A stretch of DNA of 64,000 nucleotides from Crenobacter oryzisoli (GCF_030385785.1 NZ_JAUEDK010000011.1:1-64000); one strand, 5' to 3'. Shown: positions 46,714-56,635, counted from the stretch's first letter. The notes: generated by a model from the sequence alone, not told the origin. Numbers and translations are program-made.

Positions 46714-47130
46714 ATGCGTTTCCTGCCGCTGTTTCTTTCCCTGTTGCTGTCCGGCTGCGCCACCCTCAACGAGCAGCAATGCCGCACGCTGTCCTCCGCC
46801 GCGATAGGCGAGACGGACGGCCGCGCCGGCTACCCGACCACCCGGTTCGACGACAACCAGCAGGCCTGCGGCAAGTACCAGCTAACGCTCGATCGCGATG
46901 CCTATCTCACCGGCCGCGCCCGCGGTCTGCAGGACTACTGCACTCCGGACAACGGCACCCGCGTCGGCCTGCGTGGCGAACGCTACTACGGTGTCTGCCC
47001 GAAAGAGCGTGAAGACGCCTTCCTGCTCAAATACTGGCCTGCCTACGTCCAGTTCCAGCGCGAAAGCTATTACGGCAGCTATTGGGCCTGGCCATACCGC
47101 TACTGGGGTTACCCTCCGTACTGGCGGTAG
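46714..47130 (+). CDS. DUF2799 lipoprotein
   Basis: Small lipoprotein of 138 residues. Signal peptide FLPLFLSLLLSGCATLNE with the lipobox LSGC (Cys15). The mature part has the DUF2799 pattern: CRTLSSAAIGETDGRAGYPT, then YLTGRARGLQDYCTPDNGTRVGLRGERYYGVCP with conserved Cys pairs. The C-terminus is rich in Tyr/Trp (YYGSYWAWPYRYWGYPPYW). Function unknown. No strong ribosome-binding site is visible before the ATG. Confidence 0.82.
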   Translation: MRFLPLFLSLLLSGCATLNEQQCRTLSSAAIGETDGRAGYPTTRFDDNQQACGKYQLTLDRDAYLTGRARGLQDYCTPDNGTRVGLRGERYYGVCPKEREDAFLLKYWPAYVQFQRESYYGSYWAWPYRYWGYPPYWR

Positions 47131-47210
47131 CGACTGGCATGGGACCGAACGGCCTTGTCCCCTCTGCCTTGGCACGGCATGCTTGATGCATCCAAAGAGG
47201 GAGGGCCATC

Positions 47211-47921
47211 ATGCCGGAACAGTTCTACCAGAATGCCTATCTCACCCAGCTCGACACTCGCGTGCTGCGCCATAACGAGGCGGGCCTAGTACTTGAGGAC
47301 ACCATTTTCTACCCGCTCGGCGGCGGCCAGCCCGGCGACACCGGGACGGTGAGCGACGCGGCCGGCACCGCACTAGAGATCACCGACACCCGCCGTGACC
47401 GCATGAGCCGAGAGATAGTCCACCTATCAGCCCCGGATGCACCGCGTTTTGCGCCGGGAACACCGGTGACGCTGACACTCGATTGGACACGCCGTTACCG
47501 CCACATGCGCCTGCACACTGCGCTGCATCTCTTGAGCTGCGTGATCCGCGCTGGCGTCACCGGCGGCAACCTCACCGCCGAGTCGGCGCGGCTCGACTTC
47601 GACCTTGGCGACGAATGGGTGCTCGATCGCGACCAGATCGAACAGGCGCTCAACCGGCTGATCGTCGACGACTACCCGGTCAGCGTCGAGATGACCAGCG
47701 GCGCGGCACTGGCGGCCCAGCTGGAACTGATCAAGACGATGTCGGTGCAACCACCGCTCGATCTGCCGGAGATCCGCTTGATCCGCATTGAGGGCACCGA
47801 CCTGCAGCCCTGCGGTGGCACGCATGTGGCGCATACCGGCGAGATCGGCCGGGTGGTGGTAAAGAAGATCGAAAACAAGGGTAGCCGCAACAAGCGCGTG
47901 GTGATCGCGCTGGCCGACTGA
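47211..47921 (+). CDS. AlaX-type alanyl-tRNA editing protein
   Basis: Free-standing editing enzyme (236 residues) that hydrolyses Ser- or Gly-tRNA(Ala). The glycine-rich FYPLGGGQPGDTGTV (about 33-47) is the AlaX-M/L motif. The zinc site is HMRLHTALHLLS (two His, about 98-109) and CGGTHVAHTGEIG (Cys and His, about 201-213), as in the editing domain of AlaRS. GGAGGG precedes the ATG. Convergent with the RND pump, separated by a strong terminator. Confidence 0.9.
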   Translation: MPEQFYQNAYLTQLDTRVLRHNEAGLVLEDTIFYPLGGGQPGDTGTVSDAAGTALEITDTRRDRMSREIVHLSAPDAPRFAPGTPVTLTLDWTRRYRHMRLHTALHLLSCVIRAGVTGGNLTAESARLDFDLGDEWVLDRDQIEQALNRLIVDDYPVSVEMTSGAALAAQLELIKTMSVQPPLDLPEIRLIRIEGTDLQPCGGTHVAHTGEIGRVVVKKIENKGSRNKRVVIALAD

Positions 47922-47941
47922 CACGTCCGGCACCAGATGCA

Positions 47942-47969
47942 AACAGGGCTGCCCGGGGGCAGCCCTGTT
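47942..47969. terminator. Terminator between alaX and the RND operon
   Basis: AACAGGGCTGCC (47942-47953), loop CGGG, GGCAGCCCTGTT (47958-47969). Twelve-bp perfect stem between two converging genes. Confidence 0.8.
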
Positions 47970-47979
47970 GCTTTGCAAT

Positions 47980-47989
47980 ATTGGCCGAA
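47980..47989 (+). repeat. Intergenic copy of the dispersed 10-mer, ATTGGCCGAA form
   Basis: Lies three bases after the stop of the RND gene (which ends at 47992 on the other strand) and 10 bp from the hairpin. Confidence 0.65.
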
Positions 47990-47991
47990 AT

Positions 47992-50900
47992 CTAGACCTT
48001 GTCGGCCTGCAGCGTACCGTTCAGGCGAGCTAACAGCCGGCGCACCCGGCCGCGCAGGCCGTCCAGATAGGTGTACACCACCGGCACCACGATCAGCGTC
48101 AGCACCGTCGAGGTGACCAGCCCCCCGATGATCGCGTGCGCCATCGGCGCGCGCGTCTCCGAACCTTCGCCACCACCCAGCGCCAACGGCAGCATGCCGA
48201 AGATCATTGCCAGGCTGGTCATCATGATCGGGCGCAATCGCACCTTGCCCGCCTCGACGATCGCATCCTCACGGCCCATGCCCTCGCGGCGCACCTGGTT
48301 GATGAAATCGACCAGCAGAATGCCGTTCTTCGCCGCCAGGCCCATCAGCATCACGATGCCGATCACCGAGAACATGTTCAGCGTGCTACCGAACAGCAAG
48401 AGCGCCACGAACACGCCGACGAAGGCGAGCGGCAGCGCCATCATGATCGTCACCGGCAGCGTAAAGCTCCTGAACTGCGCGGCAAGGATCATATAGATGA
48501 AGATCACCCCCATCGCCAGCGCCTGGATCGCAAAGGCCAGCGATTCCTCCATGTCGCGCCGCTCGCCTTCCTGCGCCAGCGTCACGCCAGGCGGCAACTT
48601 CAGCGAGTCGGTGATCTTGGCGATGTCGGAGAACACATCGCTGCTGTCGCGTCCGGTGATATTGCCGGTCAGCGTGATCTCGCGCTGCAGGTCGACCCGG
48701 TCGATCTGGCGCGGACTGGTCGCATCGCGCAGTTGCGTCACCGACGACAGCGGCACCATCGCCGCGCTGCCGTCGTCGGCCCGCTTGCCCGGCACGGTGA
48801 TCGCATCGAGCAGCTCGTTCTGGCGCGCCAGCTTCGGAATCCGCAACTTGACGTCGTAGTTCTCGCCGTCCGGTGCCTCCCAGGTGGTGGTGGTCTCGCC
48901 GGCCAGCAGGATGGACAGCGTGTTCCCAACTTTGGCCAGATCGACCCCCAGGCTCGACGCCGCGTCGCGGTTCACCTCAACGTTCAGTGCCGGATCGGCA
49001 TCGGCAAGACTGCTCTGCAGGTCGCTGACGCCCTTGATACGCTTGACCTTCTCGCCGACCTCATCGGCAGCCTGCTCGAGCAGGCGGATGTCGCTGCCAC
49101 GCAAGCCGATATGGATTGGCTTGCCGCCCGAGCCATTCTTGCCCATCTCCTCGACCGACACAATCTCAACCCCGGCCACATGCGCCACCTGCGCCCGGGC
49201 GATGTCCATCAGAGCGAACAGGCTGCGCTTGCGCTCACGCTTCTTGCCGACGTCGACGACCAGCTTGCCGTCGGTCTTGCCGGCGCCGAAGCTGCCGCCA
49301 CCGACTGAGATGCTGACCGACTTCACCTCGGGAATCTGCTGGCGCAGCAGCGTCTCGATCTCGCGCGCCTTGGTGCCGGTGTATTCCAGCGAAGAACCCG
49401 GCGCAGTCTTGAAGCTGACCGAGAACTCGCCCTTGTCGGTACGCGGAATGAACTCGCCGCCGATGGTCGGTACCAGCATGAAGCTGCCGATGGTCAGGGC
49501 GATCGCCAGCGCGATCACCGTCTTACGGTGGTGCAGCGACCAACGGATCACGCCGCCGTAGCGCTCGGCCATGCGGTCAAGCGAGCTCTCGAACCAGTCG
49601 AGGAAACGGCCGACCGGCCCCTTGTGGCGGTCGCCGTGGTGATGCGGGTCGTGCCAGATCGACGACAGCATCGGATCGAGGGTGAAGCTGACCAGCATCG
49701 AGATCAGCACCGCCACCGTCACCGACAGGCCGAACTGATGGAAGAACTTGCCGATGATGCCGCCCATGAAGCCGACCGGCAGAAACACCGCGACGATGGT
49801 CAACGTGGTCGCAAGCACCGCGAGACCGATTTCGGCCGTCCCCTCCATCGCCGCCTGGTAGTGGCCCTTGCCCATCGACGCGTGGCGCACGATGTTCTCG
49901 CGCACCACGATCGCATCGTCGATCAGCAGGCCGATCGACAGCGACAGCGCCATCAGCGTCATCAGGTTGAGGGTGAAGCCGAGCGCCTGTACCGCGAACA
50001 AGGTTCCGATCAGCGCCACCGGCAGCGTCAGGCCGGTGATCACCGTGCTGCGCCAGCTGCCGAGAAACAGGAACACGATCAGCACCGTCAGCACCGCACC
50101 CTCGATCAGCGTACTGCGCACATCGGCCAGCGAATTCTTCACGTCCTGCGACTTGTCGTAGGTGTATTTCACCGCGGTGCCGGCCGGCATCTGCGACTGC
50201 ATTCCCAGCATCACCCGCTTCACGCCGTTGGCGACATCGACCACATTGGCACCGCGCGAGGCGCGCACATCGAGACCGACCGCCGGCTTGCCGTCGAGCA
50301 GCGAAATGCTGGTCTGTTCGGCCTCGCCGTCGACCACGTCGGCAACGTCGGACAGCAGGATCGGCCCGCCGGCGCGGTAGGCGATCACGAGCTTCGCGAA
50401 GTCGTCCGGACTCTTGAGCTTGCCGGCCACCCGGATCGCCAGCTCGTTGCTGGCGGTGCCGACCTCACCGGCCGGGTAGTCGCGGTTGGCGGCGCGCACC
50501 GCGTCGGACACGTCGCTCGGCGACAGGCCGAGCGCTTCGAGCCGGTACGGATCGAGGTCGATCCGGATCGCCCGGTTGACGCCGCCGATCACTTTCACCT
50601 CGCCGACGCCGGACACGGTCTGCAACCGTTTCTTCAGCGTATTGTCGACCCAGCTGGTCAGCTCGCGCGGACTGACCTCGCTCGAACTCAAGGCCATCGA
50701 CATCAAGGGCTGGTCGTTCGGGTTGAACTGCGACACGCTGGGCGTGGAAACCTCGCGTCGGAAGCGCCCCTGCACGCTACCGACGCGGTCGCGTACATCC
50801 TGCACCGCCACGTTCGGATCGACGGTCAGCTCGAACTCGACCACGATGGTCGAATTGCCCTCGAACGAATACGAGCGGATGTGCTTGATGCCGCTGATGG

Positions 50901-51117
50901 TGTTGAGCGCCTCCTCGAGCGGCTTGGTGACCTCGCTTTCGACCACCTCGGGCGAGGCGCCCTCATAGTTGGTGCTGACCATCGCCACCGGGAAGCGGAT
51001 GTCCGGAAACTCCTCGACCGGCAGGCTCCTCATCGCGAACAGGCCGAGCACCACCAGCGCCAGCATCAGCACGGTGGCGAAATACGGGTTCTTGATACTG
51101 ATCCGGGTAAGCCACAT
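47992..51117 (-). CDS. RND efflux pump, inner-membrane transporter
   Basis: Proton-driven exporter of 1041 residues (HAE1/AcrB-like). Begins [40 protein letters not shown]. The proton-relay Asp pair is in [20 protein letters not shown] (about 401-420). Conserved segments are [28 protein letters not shown] and, in the second repeat, [24 protein letters not shown] (about 925-948). Twelve membrane helices and two large periplasmic loops. It forms a two-gene operon with the adaptor 11 nt upstream; no outer-membrane TolC-type gene or local regulator is present, so it probably borrows a TolC encoded elsewhere. The substrate is unknown. Confidence 0.95.
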   Translation of the reverse strand: MWLTRISIKNPYFATVLMLALVVLGLFAMRSLPVEEFPDIRFPVAMVSTNYEGASPEVVESEVTKPLEEALNTISGIKHIRSYSFEGNSTIVVEFELTVDPNVAVQDVRDRVGSVQGRFRREVSTPSVSQFNPNDQPLMSMALSSSEVSPRELTSWVDNTLKKRLQTVSGVGEVKVIGGVNRAIRIDLDPYRLEALGLSPSDVSDAVRAANRDYPAGEVGTASNELAIRVAGKLKSPDDFAKLVIAYRAGGPILLSDVADVVDGEAEQTSISLLDGKPAVGLDVRASRGANVVDVANGVKRVMLGMQSQMPAGTAVKYTYDKSQDVKNSLADVRSTLIEGAVLTVLIVFLFLGSWRSTVITGLTLPVALIGTLFAVQALGFTLNLMTLMALSLSIGLLIDDAIVVRENIVRHASMGKGHYQAAMEGTAEIGLAVLATTLTIVAVFLPVGFMGGIIGKFFHQFGLSVTVAVLISMLVSFTLDPMLSSIWHDPHHHGDRHKGPVGRFLDWFESSLDRMAERYGGVIRWSLHHRKTVIALAIALTIGSFMLVPTIGGEFIPRTDKGEFSVSFKTAPGSSLEYTGTKAREIETLLRQQIPEVKSVSISVGGGSFGAGKTDGKLVVDVGKKRERKRSLFALMDIARAQVAHVAGVEIVSVEEMGKNGSGGKPIHIGLRGSDIRLLEQAADEVGEKVKRIKGVSDLQSSLADADPALNVEVNRDAASSLGVDLAKVGNTLSILLAGETTTTWEAPDGENYDVKLRIPKLARQNELLDAITVPGKRADDGSAAMVPLSSVTQLRDATSPRQIDRVDLQREITLTGNITGRDSSDVFSDIAKITDSLKLPPGVTLAQEGERRDMEESLAFAIQALAMGVIFIYMILAAQFRSFTLPVTIMMALPLAFVGVFVALLLFGSTLNMFSVIGIVMLMGLAAKNGILLVDFINQVRREGMGREDAIVEAGKVRLRPIMMTSLAMIFGMLPLALGGGEGSETRAPMAHAIIGGLVTSTVLTLIVVPVVYTYLDGLRGRVRRLLARLNGTLQADKV

Positions 51118-51128
51118 GGCAGCGCTCC

Positions 51129-52220
51129 TCAGCCGGCGCGCGGCAGCATCACCGCATCGCCCGGCTTCATGCCGAGTAGCGCCGCCGACAGCACCGTCTC
51201 ACCGGCGGAAACGCCGGTGACCGCCGCCTGGCGCTCCGACTCCGACGTGAGCAGCAAGGTCACCGGCCGCTTCTCGAGTTTGCCGTTCTTCACCACCATC
51301 ACCCACGGCTTGCCGCTGCGGTCGTTGATCGCGGCCAGCGGCAGTGCCACATGGTCGCTCACTTCCTTGAGCACCAGCGCACCCTTCACGAACTGGCCGC
51401 CCTTGAGCACGCCGTCCTTGTTCTCTACCCGCACGTAGACGGTGAAGCTGCGCGTGCTGACCGATGCCACCGGGTTGATCCGCACCAGCTGCCCTTTGAA
51501 GCGCTCGGACAGCCCTTCGACGCTGAAGCGCGCCGGCAGGCCGGTCTTCACTTGCGAGATCTGCCTGGACGGCAGCGTGGCGGCGATCTCCAGCACCGAC
51601 AGGTCGGCGACCGCGAACAGACGGGCGTTCTTGACGATCTGCTCGCCCGGATTGATCTTGCGCTCGTACACCACGCCGGTGATCGGCGCATGCACCACGG
51701 TGTACGACAGCTGCTTGCGCGCCCGCGCCAGCTGACTGCGCTGCGCCTCCAGCTCCCCGGCTTTCACCACGTAGGCGCTCTCCGCTTCATCGAGTGCGGT
51801 CTTGGAGATGAAGCCCTTGCCGGCCAGCTCGCGCTGCTGGTTGAGCTTGATCTTGGCGAGTCTCAACTGCGACTCGTTGTTGCTGAGCCGGGCACTTTGC
51901 TCGGCAACGCTCTGGCGCAGCTCCTCGCTGTCTATCGTCGCCAGCACCTGCCCCGCTTTCACCCTTTCACCCTCGCGCACCTTCACCTCGCTGACGGTGC
52001 CATCGATCTGCGAAGCAAGCACACTGCTGGACAGCGCCGACAGCGTACCGGTGAACGGCAGGCTGTCGGCGACCGGTGCCACGCACGCAGTCAGCACGTC
52101 GGCGCTGGCGAGTTCGCGCGCAGGGTTGACGGGCTTGGCATCGGCCGCCGGCTGGGATTTGCCACAGGCGGCAAGCAGTACCACGCTGGCGACGATGATC
52201 AGGCGAAGGGTCTTGGTCAT
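51129..52220 (-). CDS. RND efflux periplasmic adaptor (membrane fusion protein)
   Basis: Lipid-anchored adaptor of 363 residues. Lipobox LLAACGK (Cys19). Lipoyl-like half motifs are VLASQIDGTVSEVKVREGERVKAGQVLATID (about 67-97) and SYTVVHAPITGVVYERKINPGEQI, separated by a coiled-coil hairpin (about 100-165) that contacts the outer-membrane channel. Beta-barrel and membrane-proximal domains follow. First gene of the adaptor-pump operon; start MTKTLRLIIVASVVLLAAC. Confidence 0.94.
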   Translation of the reverse strand: MTKTLRLIIVASVVLLAACGKSQPAADAKPVNPARELASADVLTACVAPVADSLPFTGTLSALSSSVLASQIDGTVSEVKVREGERVKAGQVLATIDSEELRQSVAEQSARLSNNESQLRLAKIKLNQQRELAGKGFISKTALDEAESAYVVKAGELEAQRSQLARARKQLSYTVVHAPITGVVYERKINPGEQIVKNARLFAVADLSVLEIAATLPSRQISQVKTGLPARFSVEGLSERFKGQLVRINPVASVSTRSFTVYVRVENKDGVLKGGQFVKGALVLKEVSDHVALPLAAINDRSGKPWVMVVKNGKLEKRPVTLLLTSESERQAAVTGVSAGETVLSAALLGMKPGDAVMLPRAG

Positions 52221-52312
52221 AAAGATCGCGAGAGTTGTTGATCAAGGCTGGGGTGGCGTCGTTCGCGGCCAGGCACTGCGACGCCCCCTCATCCGGCGAA
52301 GCGAGCCGGCGC

Positions 52313-53575
52313 TCAGGCCGGCGGGTTGACGCCCTTGGGCAAGAGCAGCCACAGGCTGCCCTGCTGCTTCATCCGCCCCGCGTACATGCCAGCCTCGGTG
52401 CCGTAGCCCCAGAAGAAGTCGGCACGCAGCGCGCCGCGGATCGCGGTGCCGGTGTCCTGCGCGTGCATCAGGCGGTTGAGCGGCTGGGTCGACAGCGGGT
52501 AGGTGGTCGACAGGTAGACCGGCGAGCCGAGCGGAATGTAATGCGGGTCGACCGCAATGCTATAGCCGTCGGTCAGCGGCACGCCCAGCGCGCCGAGCGG
52601 GCCGCCCTCCGGATGGCCGAGGGTGCGGAAGAAGATGTAGCTCGGGTTGACATTGAACAGCTCGTCCTGACGCGAGGGGTTGCGGGCGATCCAGTCCTGG
52701 ATGCCCTGCATCGACGCATCACCCAACGTCATCTGCCCCTGGTTGACCAGCCACTTGCCGATCGACTGATAGGGATAGCCGTTGGTGTCGGCGAAACCGA
52801 CGCGCAGAAAGCTGCCGTCGTCGAGCTGGATGCGCCCCGAGCCCTGCACCTGCAGGAAGAACAGCTCGACCGGGTTCTCCACCCAGGCGAGCACCTGTGC
52901 GGTATTTACGCCCTGTCCCTGCGCGATTTGCGCGCGGGTGTAGTACGGCACGAAGCGGTTGCCGTCAATGCGCCCCTTCAACGTCTTGCCGCGGCCGTCG
53001 TTGGCGAAGTCGGTCGGATTCAGCTCGAACTCTCCTGCCCCGGCGCTCGTCTTACCCGGCACCAGCATCAGGCGCTTGGCGCCGGCACGGCGGGCGACCA
53101 GCACCGAGCGTGCACGGTCGGCGGCGGAGACGTCCAGCGACAACAGGTCGATTGGTGCGCCGTACACCGGGTATGGGGTGCGTGCGGACCGGGTGCGGCT
53201 ACCGGCCAAGAGTGGCTCGTAATAGCCGGTGATCAGGCCGGTGTTGCTCGCGCCGTCGCGCAGCTGCCACGGCACGAAGCGGGCCTCGAAGAACTGGCGC
53301 ACCATCGCGGCATTGTCCGGCGACAAGCGGGCCGCCTCGCTGCACACCGGGCCCCAGCCAGCGCGGCGCTGCAGCGTCTTGCAGCTTTGCTGCAGTGCCA
53401 ACAGCGTGGTACCGGATTGCTGCGCTTTCCAGTCGGGCAGCTGGTCGAAGCCGACCGGGGCGTAGCGAGCGTTGCCGCCGAAGGAGGGACCACTGCTACT
53501 GGTCGGCGCACGCGGTGCGGTGGAACAGGCTGCCAGCCAGATCAGCGGCAGCAGCAGAAGAAGCCGTTTGAGCAT
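52313..53575 (-). CDS. mltA: Membrane-bound lytic murein transglycosylase A
   Basis: Outer-membrane lipoprotein (420 residues) that cleaves peptidoglycan to 1,6-anhydro products. Lipobox WLAACST (Cys17). The MltA domain has GLITGYYEPLLAGSRTRSAR, RGKTLKGRIDGNRFVPYYTRAQI, VLAWVENPVELFFLQVQGSGRIQLDDGS and LRVGFADTNGYPYQSIGKWL. The C-terminal 3D domain holds the catalytic Asp in MHAQDTGTAIRGALRADFFWG. It follows the RND adaptor gene upstream on the same strand by 92 nt but is not part of that operon by function. Works together with mpl and murJ in cell-wall turnover. Confidence 0.95.
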   Translation of the reverse strand: MLKRLLLLLPLIWLAACSTAPRAPTSSSGPSFGGNARYAPVGFDQLPDWKAQQSGTTLLALQQSCKTLQRRAGWGPVCSEAARLSPDNAAMVRQFFEARFVPWQLRDGASNTGLITGYYEPLLAGSRTRSARTPYPVYGAPIDLLSLDVSAADRARSVLVARRAGAKRLMLVPGKTSAGAGEFELNPTDFANDGRGKTLKGRIDGNRFVPYYTRAQIAQGQGVNTAQVLAWVENPVELFFLQVQGSGRIQLDDGSFLRVGFADTNGYPYQSIGKWLVNQGQMTLGDASMQGIQDWIARNPSRQDELFNVNPSYIFFRTLGHPEGGPLGALGVPLTDGYSIAVDPHYIPLGSPVYLSTTYPLSTQPLNRLMHAQDTGTAIRGALRADFFWGYGTEAGMYAGRMKQQGSLWLLLPKGVNPPA

Positions 53576-53693
53576 GGGAATACCATCAACAGAATCGGGG
53601 CGCGTGGCTCGGACCCCCGGGCCTCACATTGTACGACGGCTGTGACAGGATGACAGCGGCGCAGTTCAGCACCGCCTAATGTTTTGCCGGGCA

Positions 53694-53730
53694 TAAAAAA
53701 CGCTGCCCGGATGGATGTTCCGGGCAGCGT
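53694..53730 (-). terminator. Terminator of the GPx-like gene
   Basis: ACGCTGCCCGG (53700-53710) pairs with CCGGGCAGCGT (53720-53730); the minus strand ends in TTTTTT (complement of 53695-53700). Confidence 0.88.
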
Positions 53731-53760
53731 GTGCAGAGACCTCGACAGAGCGGCCTGATG

Positions 53761-54351
53761 CTACGAGCCGCTGATCGCCTTCAAGCGGGGAGGCGCTGGC
53801 GGCGGCACGCTTGGCGCCGGCGCGGGCATCCCGTTCAGATAGTCCTCGATCTGGCCGATCAATTTCGGGTCGTCCGGCTCGGTGCGGGTGCCGTAGCTCG
53901 TCACCGTTGTGCCTCCCGGCGCGATCAGATATTTGTGGAAGTTCCAGCGCGGTGCGTCGCCGCTTACCGTGATCAGCTGGCGGTACAGCGGGATCGCGTC
54001 CGGCCCGACTACGTGCGCCTTGGTCGCCATCGGGAAGCTGACACCGTAGTTGGCCAAACAGAACTTGCCGATGTCGCTGTTCCTTTCGAGCTCCTGGTGA
54101 AAGTCATTCGACGGCACGCCGACGATGACGAAACCGCGATCGCGATAGCGCTTGTACAGCGCCTCGAGCTTGGTGAACTGCGGGGTGTAACCGCAGTGGC
54201 TGGCGGTGTTCACGACCAGCACCGGTCGGTCGGCGTACTGGCACAGATCAACCGTACCGCCCATCAACCCCGGCAGCTGTTGATTCAGCAGCGTCGGGCA
54301 GGCGGCCTGGGCGGTGAGTGGCAGCCAACAAAACAGCAGAAACGTCTTCAT
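53761..54351 (-). CDS. Periplasmic glutathione-peroxidase-like protein with altered active site
   Basis: Thioredoxin-fold protein of 196 residues of the GPx family. A signal peptide (KTFLLFCWLPLTAQA, cleavage after AQA) predicts export, unusual for bacterial GPx. The peroxidatic Cys is in VVNTASHCGYTPQFTKLEAL (about 48-67) and the Trp/Asn motif RWNFHKYLI (about 141-149) is kept. The motif normally reading PCNQFG is PSNDFH, losing both the resolving Cys and the tetrad Gln. The C-terminus is Pro-rich (PAPAPSVPPPAPPRLK). ATG 54351 is chosen because the signal peptide begins there. Thioredoxin lies upstream on the same strand but has its own terminator. Confidence 0.85.
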   Translation of the reverse strand: MKTFLLFCWLPLTAQAACPTLLNQQLPGLMGGTVDLCQYADRPVLVVNTASHCGYTPQFTKLEALYKRYRDRGFVIVGVPSNDFHQELERNSDIGKFCLANYGVSFPMATKAHVVGPDAIPLYRQLITVSGDAPRWNFHKYLIAPGGTTVTSYGTRTEPDDPKLIGQIEDYLNGMPAPAPSVPPPAPPRLKAISGS

Positions 54352-54436
54352 GAGCCTCGTCTTCAACGCCTCGGGGGGGAACTGATTTGACTCTAGCCGC
54401 CCTGCCTTCCGGCGACAATCGCCGATTTGCAGAACA

Positions 54437-54459
54437 AAACGGGCGGACAGGGTCCGCCC
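54437..54459 (-). terminator. Terminator of the thioredoxin gene
   Basis: GGGCGGAC (54441-54448), loop AGG, GTCCGCCC (54452-54459); minus strand then GTTTTGTTC. Starts 31 nt after the stop. Confidence 0.8.
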
Positions 54460-54489
54460 CTGCCCGCCCGCTACCAGCAATCGACAGAC

Positions 54490-54855
54490 TTACTGCTGTT
54501 CGGCTTCTGCCAACTCGGCCTTGACCTTGTCCATGTCGAGCGCACGCACTTCGCCGATCAGTTGCTCGAGCTGGCCCCCGCTCAACGCGCCGGCCTGGTT
54601 GAACAGCAACACGTTGTCGCGCAGCACCATCAGCGTCGGGATCGAACGGATGTTGAAATGGGCCGCCAGATCCTGCTCTTCCTCGGTGTTGATCTTGGCG
54701 AACACGACGTCGGTGTGCTTGTCGGACGCGGCTTCGAACACCGGGCCGAACGACTTGCACGGGCCGCACCACGGTGCCCAGAAATCGAGGATGACGATGC
54801 CGTCGGTGTCGACGATGCTGTTGAAGGTGTCGGCGGTGAGGTTGATGGTCGCCAT
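54490..54855 (-). CDS. Thioredoxin (co-chaperone-like)
   Basis: Thiol-disulfide oxidoreductase of 121 residues. The redox motif is ILDFWAPWCGPCKSFGPVFE (about 22-41), with the cis-Pro in IRSIPTLMVLRDN (about 70-82). The length and a C-terminal helical tail (VRALDMDKVKAELAEAEQQ) are slightly longer than E. coli TrxA (109), so it may be a secondary thioredoxin rather than the housekeeping one. No signal peptide. GAAA-rich leader before the ATG. Confidence 0.92.
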   Translation of the reverse strand: MATINLTADTFNSIVDTDGIVILDFWAPWCGPCKSFGPVFEAASDKHTDVVFAKINTEEEQDLAAHFNIRSIPTLMVLRDNVLLFNQAGALSGGQLEQLIGEVRALDMDKVKAELAEAEQQ

Positions 54856-54997
54856 GGCGGTTTCTTTCCTATCGGTTACGGGTGGCTACGTGCCATGGGC
54901 TCAGGATAGGGGCGCACCGCCGCTTTTGAAAGGGATAGCACCGCTTATATTTTTCAACCTGTCCGATAGCGGCCGACTATCCCTTGCGATGACAACC

Positions 54998-55945
54998 TTA
55001 GCTGCGATGCTGGATGCGCCAGCACTGGTGGATCTTCTTGTTGCGGAAGTCCTCCGGCACCGACTGCGCGCTGATGTCGCGCACCGCGTAGCGTTCGGCC
55101 AACGCGGGTTCCAGCGTGAAGCTGCGCAGGTTGTTGGAGAAGTACAGCGTGCCGCCCGGTGCCAGCAGCGCCATCGCCCCGTCGATCAGCCGCTCCTGGT
55201 CGCGCTGCACGTCGAGGATCTCCAGCATCTTCTTCGAGTTGGAGAAGCTCGGCGGGTCCATCACGATCAGGTCGAACTGCTTGCCGGCCGCACGCGCGTC
55301 GTCCAGATACTGGAACACGTCGGCGCGGACCAGCCGGTGCGCGTCGAGGTCCAGGCCGTTCAGCTCGAAGTTGCGACGCGACCAGGCCTGATAGGTGTTG
55401 GACAGGTCGACCGTCTCGCTCGACACCGCGCCGCCAGCGGCGGCGTAGACGGTGAAGCTGCCGGTATAAGCGAACAGGTTGAGGAAGCGCTTGCCAGCCG
55501 CCTCCTCGCGCACCCGCTTGCGGGTATTGCGGTGATCGAGAAACAGCCCGGTGTCGAGATAGGTGTCGAGGTTGACCCAGAAACGTTGACCGAACTCCTC
55601 GATCACGAAGTCCTCGCCCTCCTCGCCGGTCTTCTCGTACTGGTTCTCGCCCTTCTGGCGGCGACGGGTCTTCACCGATACCGCGCTCTTGTCGAAACCG
55701 GTGACGAAGCAGATCGCCTCCACCACTTCGGCAAGCCACGCCTCGTGCTCGTCATCCGGCATCAGCCAGCCGGTGTCGAACTCCTGCAGGTGCACGCGCT
55801 CGCCGTAGAAATCGACCGCGAACGGAAACTGCGGCACGTCCCGGTCGTAGGCGCGCCAGGCGTCGATGCCCTGGCGACGCGCCCACTTGAGGTAATGCTT
55901 GATGTTCTTGCCGAGCCGGTTGGCGAAGGGACTGACGTCCACCAT
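54998..55945 (-). CDS. Standalone RlmK-type 23S rRNA methyltransferase
   Basis: SAM-dependent methyltransferase of 315 residues that matches the C-terminal (RlmK, m7G2069) half of E. coli RlmL rather than a full fusion. It has a short RNA-binding-like N-terminus (NRLGKNIKHYLKWARRQGID AWRAYDRDVPQFPFAVDFYG), KTRRRQKGENQYEKTGEEGE, LDTGLFLDHRNTRKRV, SAM loop FLNLFAYTGSFTVYAAAGGA (about 155-174), DLSNTYQAWSRRNFELNGLD and the catalytic IVMDPPSFSNSKKMLEILDVQRD. It ends IHQCWRIQHRS. ATG 55945 is chosen because MVDVSPFANRLGKN follows; earlier codons give Arg-rich nonsense. The RlmL (m2G2445) partner, if present, is elsewhere. Confidence 0.88.
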   Translation of the reverse strand: MVDVSPFANRLGKNIKHYLKWARRQGIDAWRAYDRDVPQFPFAVDFYGERVHLQEFDTGWLMPDDEHEAWLAEVVEAICFVTGFDKSAVSVKTRRRQKGENQYEKTGEEGEDFVIEEFGQRFWVNLDTYLDTGLFLDHRNTRKRVREEAAGKRFLNLFAYTGSFTVYAAAGGAVSSETVDLSNTYQAWSRRNFELNGLDLDAHRLVRADVFQYLDDARAAGKQFDLIVMDPPSFSNSKKMLEILDVQRDQERLIDGAMALLAPGGTLYFSNNLRSFTLEPALAERYAVRDISAQSVPEDFRNKKIHQCWRIQHRS

Positions 55946-56055
55946 GACAGCGCTTACTCCTGATCTAGAAAAGGACTGGCGCCGCCCCGCCCGAGCCGGA
56001 CGGAAACAGCGCCATCGATAGGAATGGATTGTACACCGGCCACAGCCGGTGGGTC

Positions 56056-56550
56056 CTACTGGCTCTTCTGATAGGCAATCAGCTTGCGGTACACCGGCTC
56101 CGGCAGGTACTGGCGGATCACGTTCTCCCAGCCCTGCGGACCGACCAGACCCTTCACCATCGTCGACGACACCTCGGCGTACTCGCGTGGCGGCAACAGG
56201 AAGATGGTGGTGATGTCCGGGTGCAGGTCGGAATTGATGTAGCGCATGGTGCGCTCGTACTCGTAGTCGCTGGCGGTGCGGATGCCGCGCACGATGTAGT
56301 TGGCACCGATGCTCTGCGCGTAGTTGACCAGGAACTGGTGCTCGAACACCTCGACGCGCAGTTTGGAGAAGCCGCGCGTAACAGCGCGCAGCATGTCGGC
56401 GCGTTCCTCCACACTGAAGGTGCAATGCTTGTCGGGATTGACCCCAATGGCGACCACCAGCTCGTCGAACAGCTCGACGGCCTCGCGGATCATCCACAGG
56501 TGCCCATTGGTCGGCGGGTCGAAGCTACCGGCATACACGGCACGTTTCAA
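56056..56550 (-). CDS. coaD: Phosphopantetheine adenylyltransferase
   Basis: Transfers AMP from ATP to 4'-phosphopantetheine, the penultimate step of CoA synthesis. 164 residues from the TTG start. The nucleotidyltransferase motif TxGH is in [20 protein letters not shown] (2-21); [42 protein letters not shown] (about 90-108) and the second signature [11 protein letters not shown] (about 131-141) follow. The TTG at 56550 has AGGAAG 9 nt upstream and gives the normal N-terminus; an in-frame ATG at 56583 would add 11 residues. Confidence 0.94.
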   Translation of the reverse strand: MKRAVYAGSFDPPTNGHLWMIREAVELFDELVVAIGVNPDKHCTFSVEERADMLRAVTRGFSKLRVEVFEHQFLVNYAQSIGANYIVRGIRTASDYEYERTMRYINSDLHPDITTIFLLPPREYAEVSSTMVKGLVGPQGWENVIRQYLPEPVYRKLIAYQKSQ

Positions 56551-56635
56551 TTCTCGTCTTCCTCGATAGTGGATCGTATTCATGGCGAATGTACCCCGCG
56601 TGACGGAAGGCGGACAAGCCGTTTTTTTGCAGCGC

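Noticed and set aside
49528-51438. 636-codon open frame antisense to the RND pump
   Set aside because: His/Arg/Gln/Asp-rich without motifs; shadow of the transporter gene.
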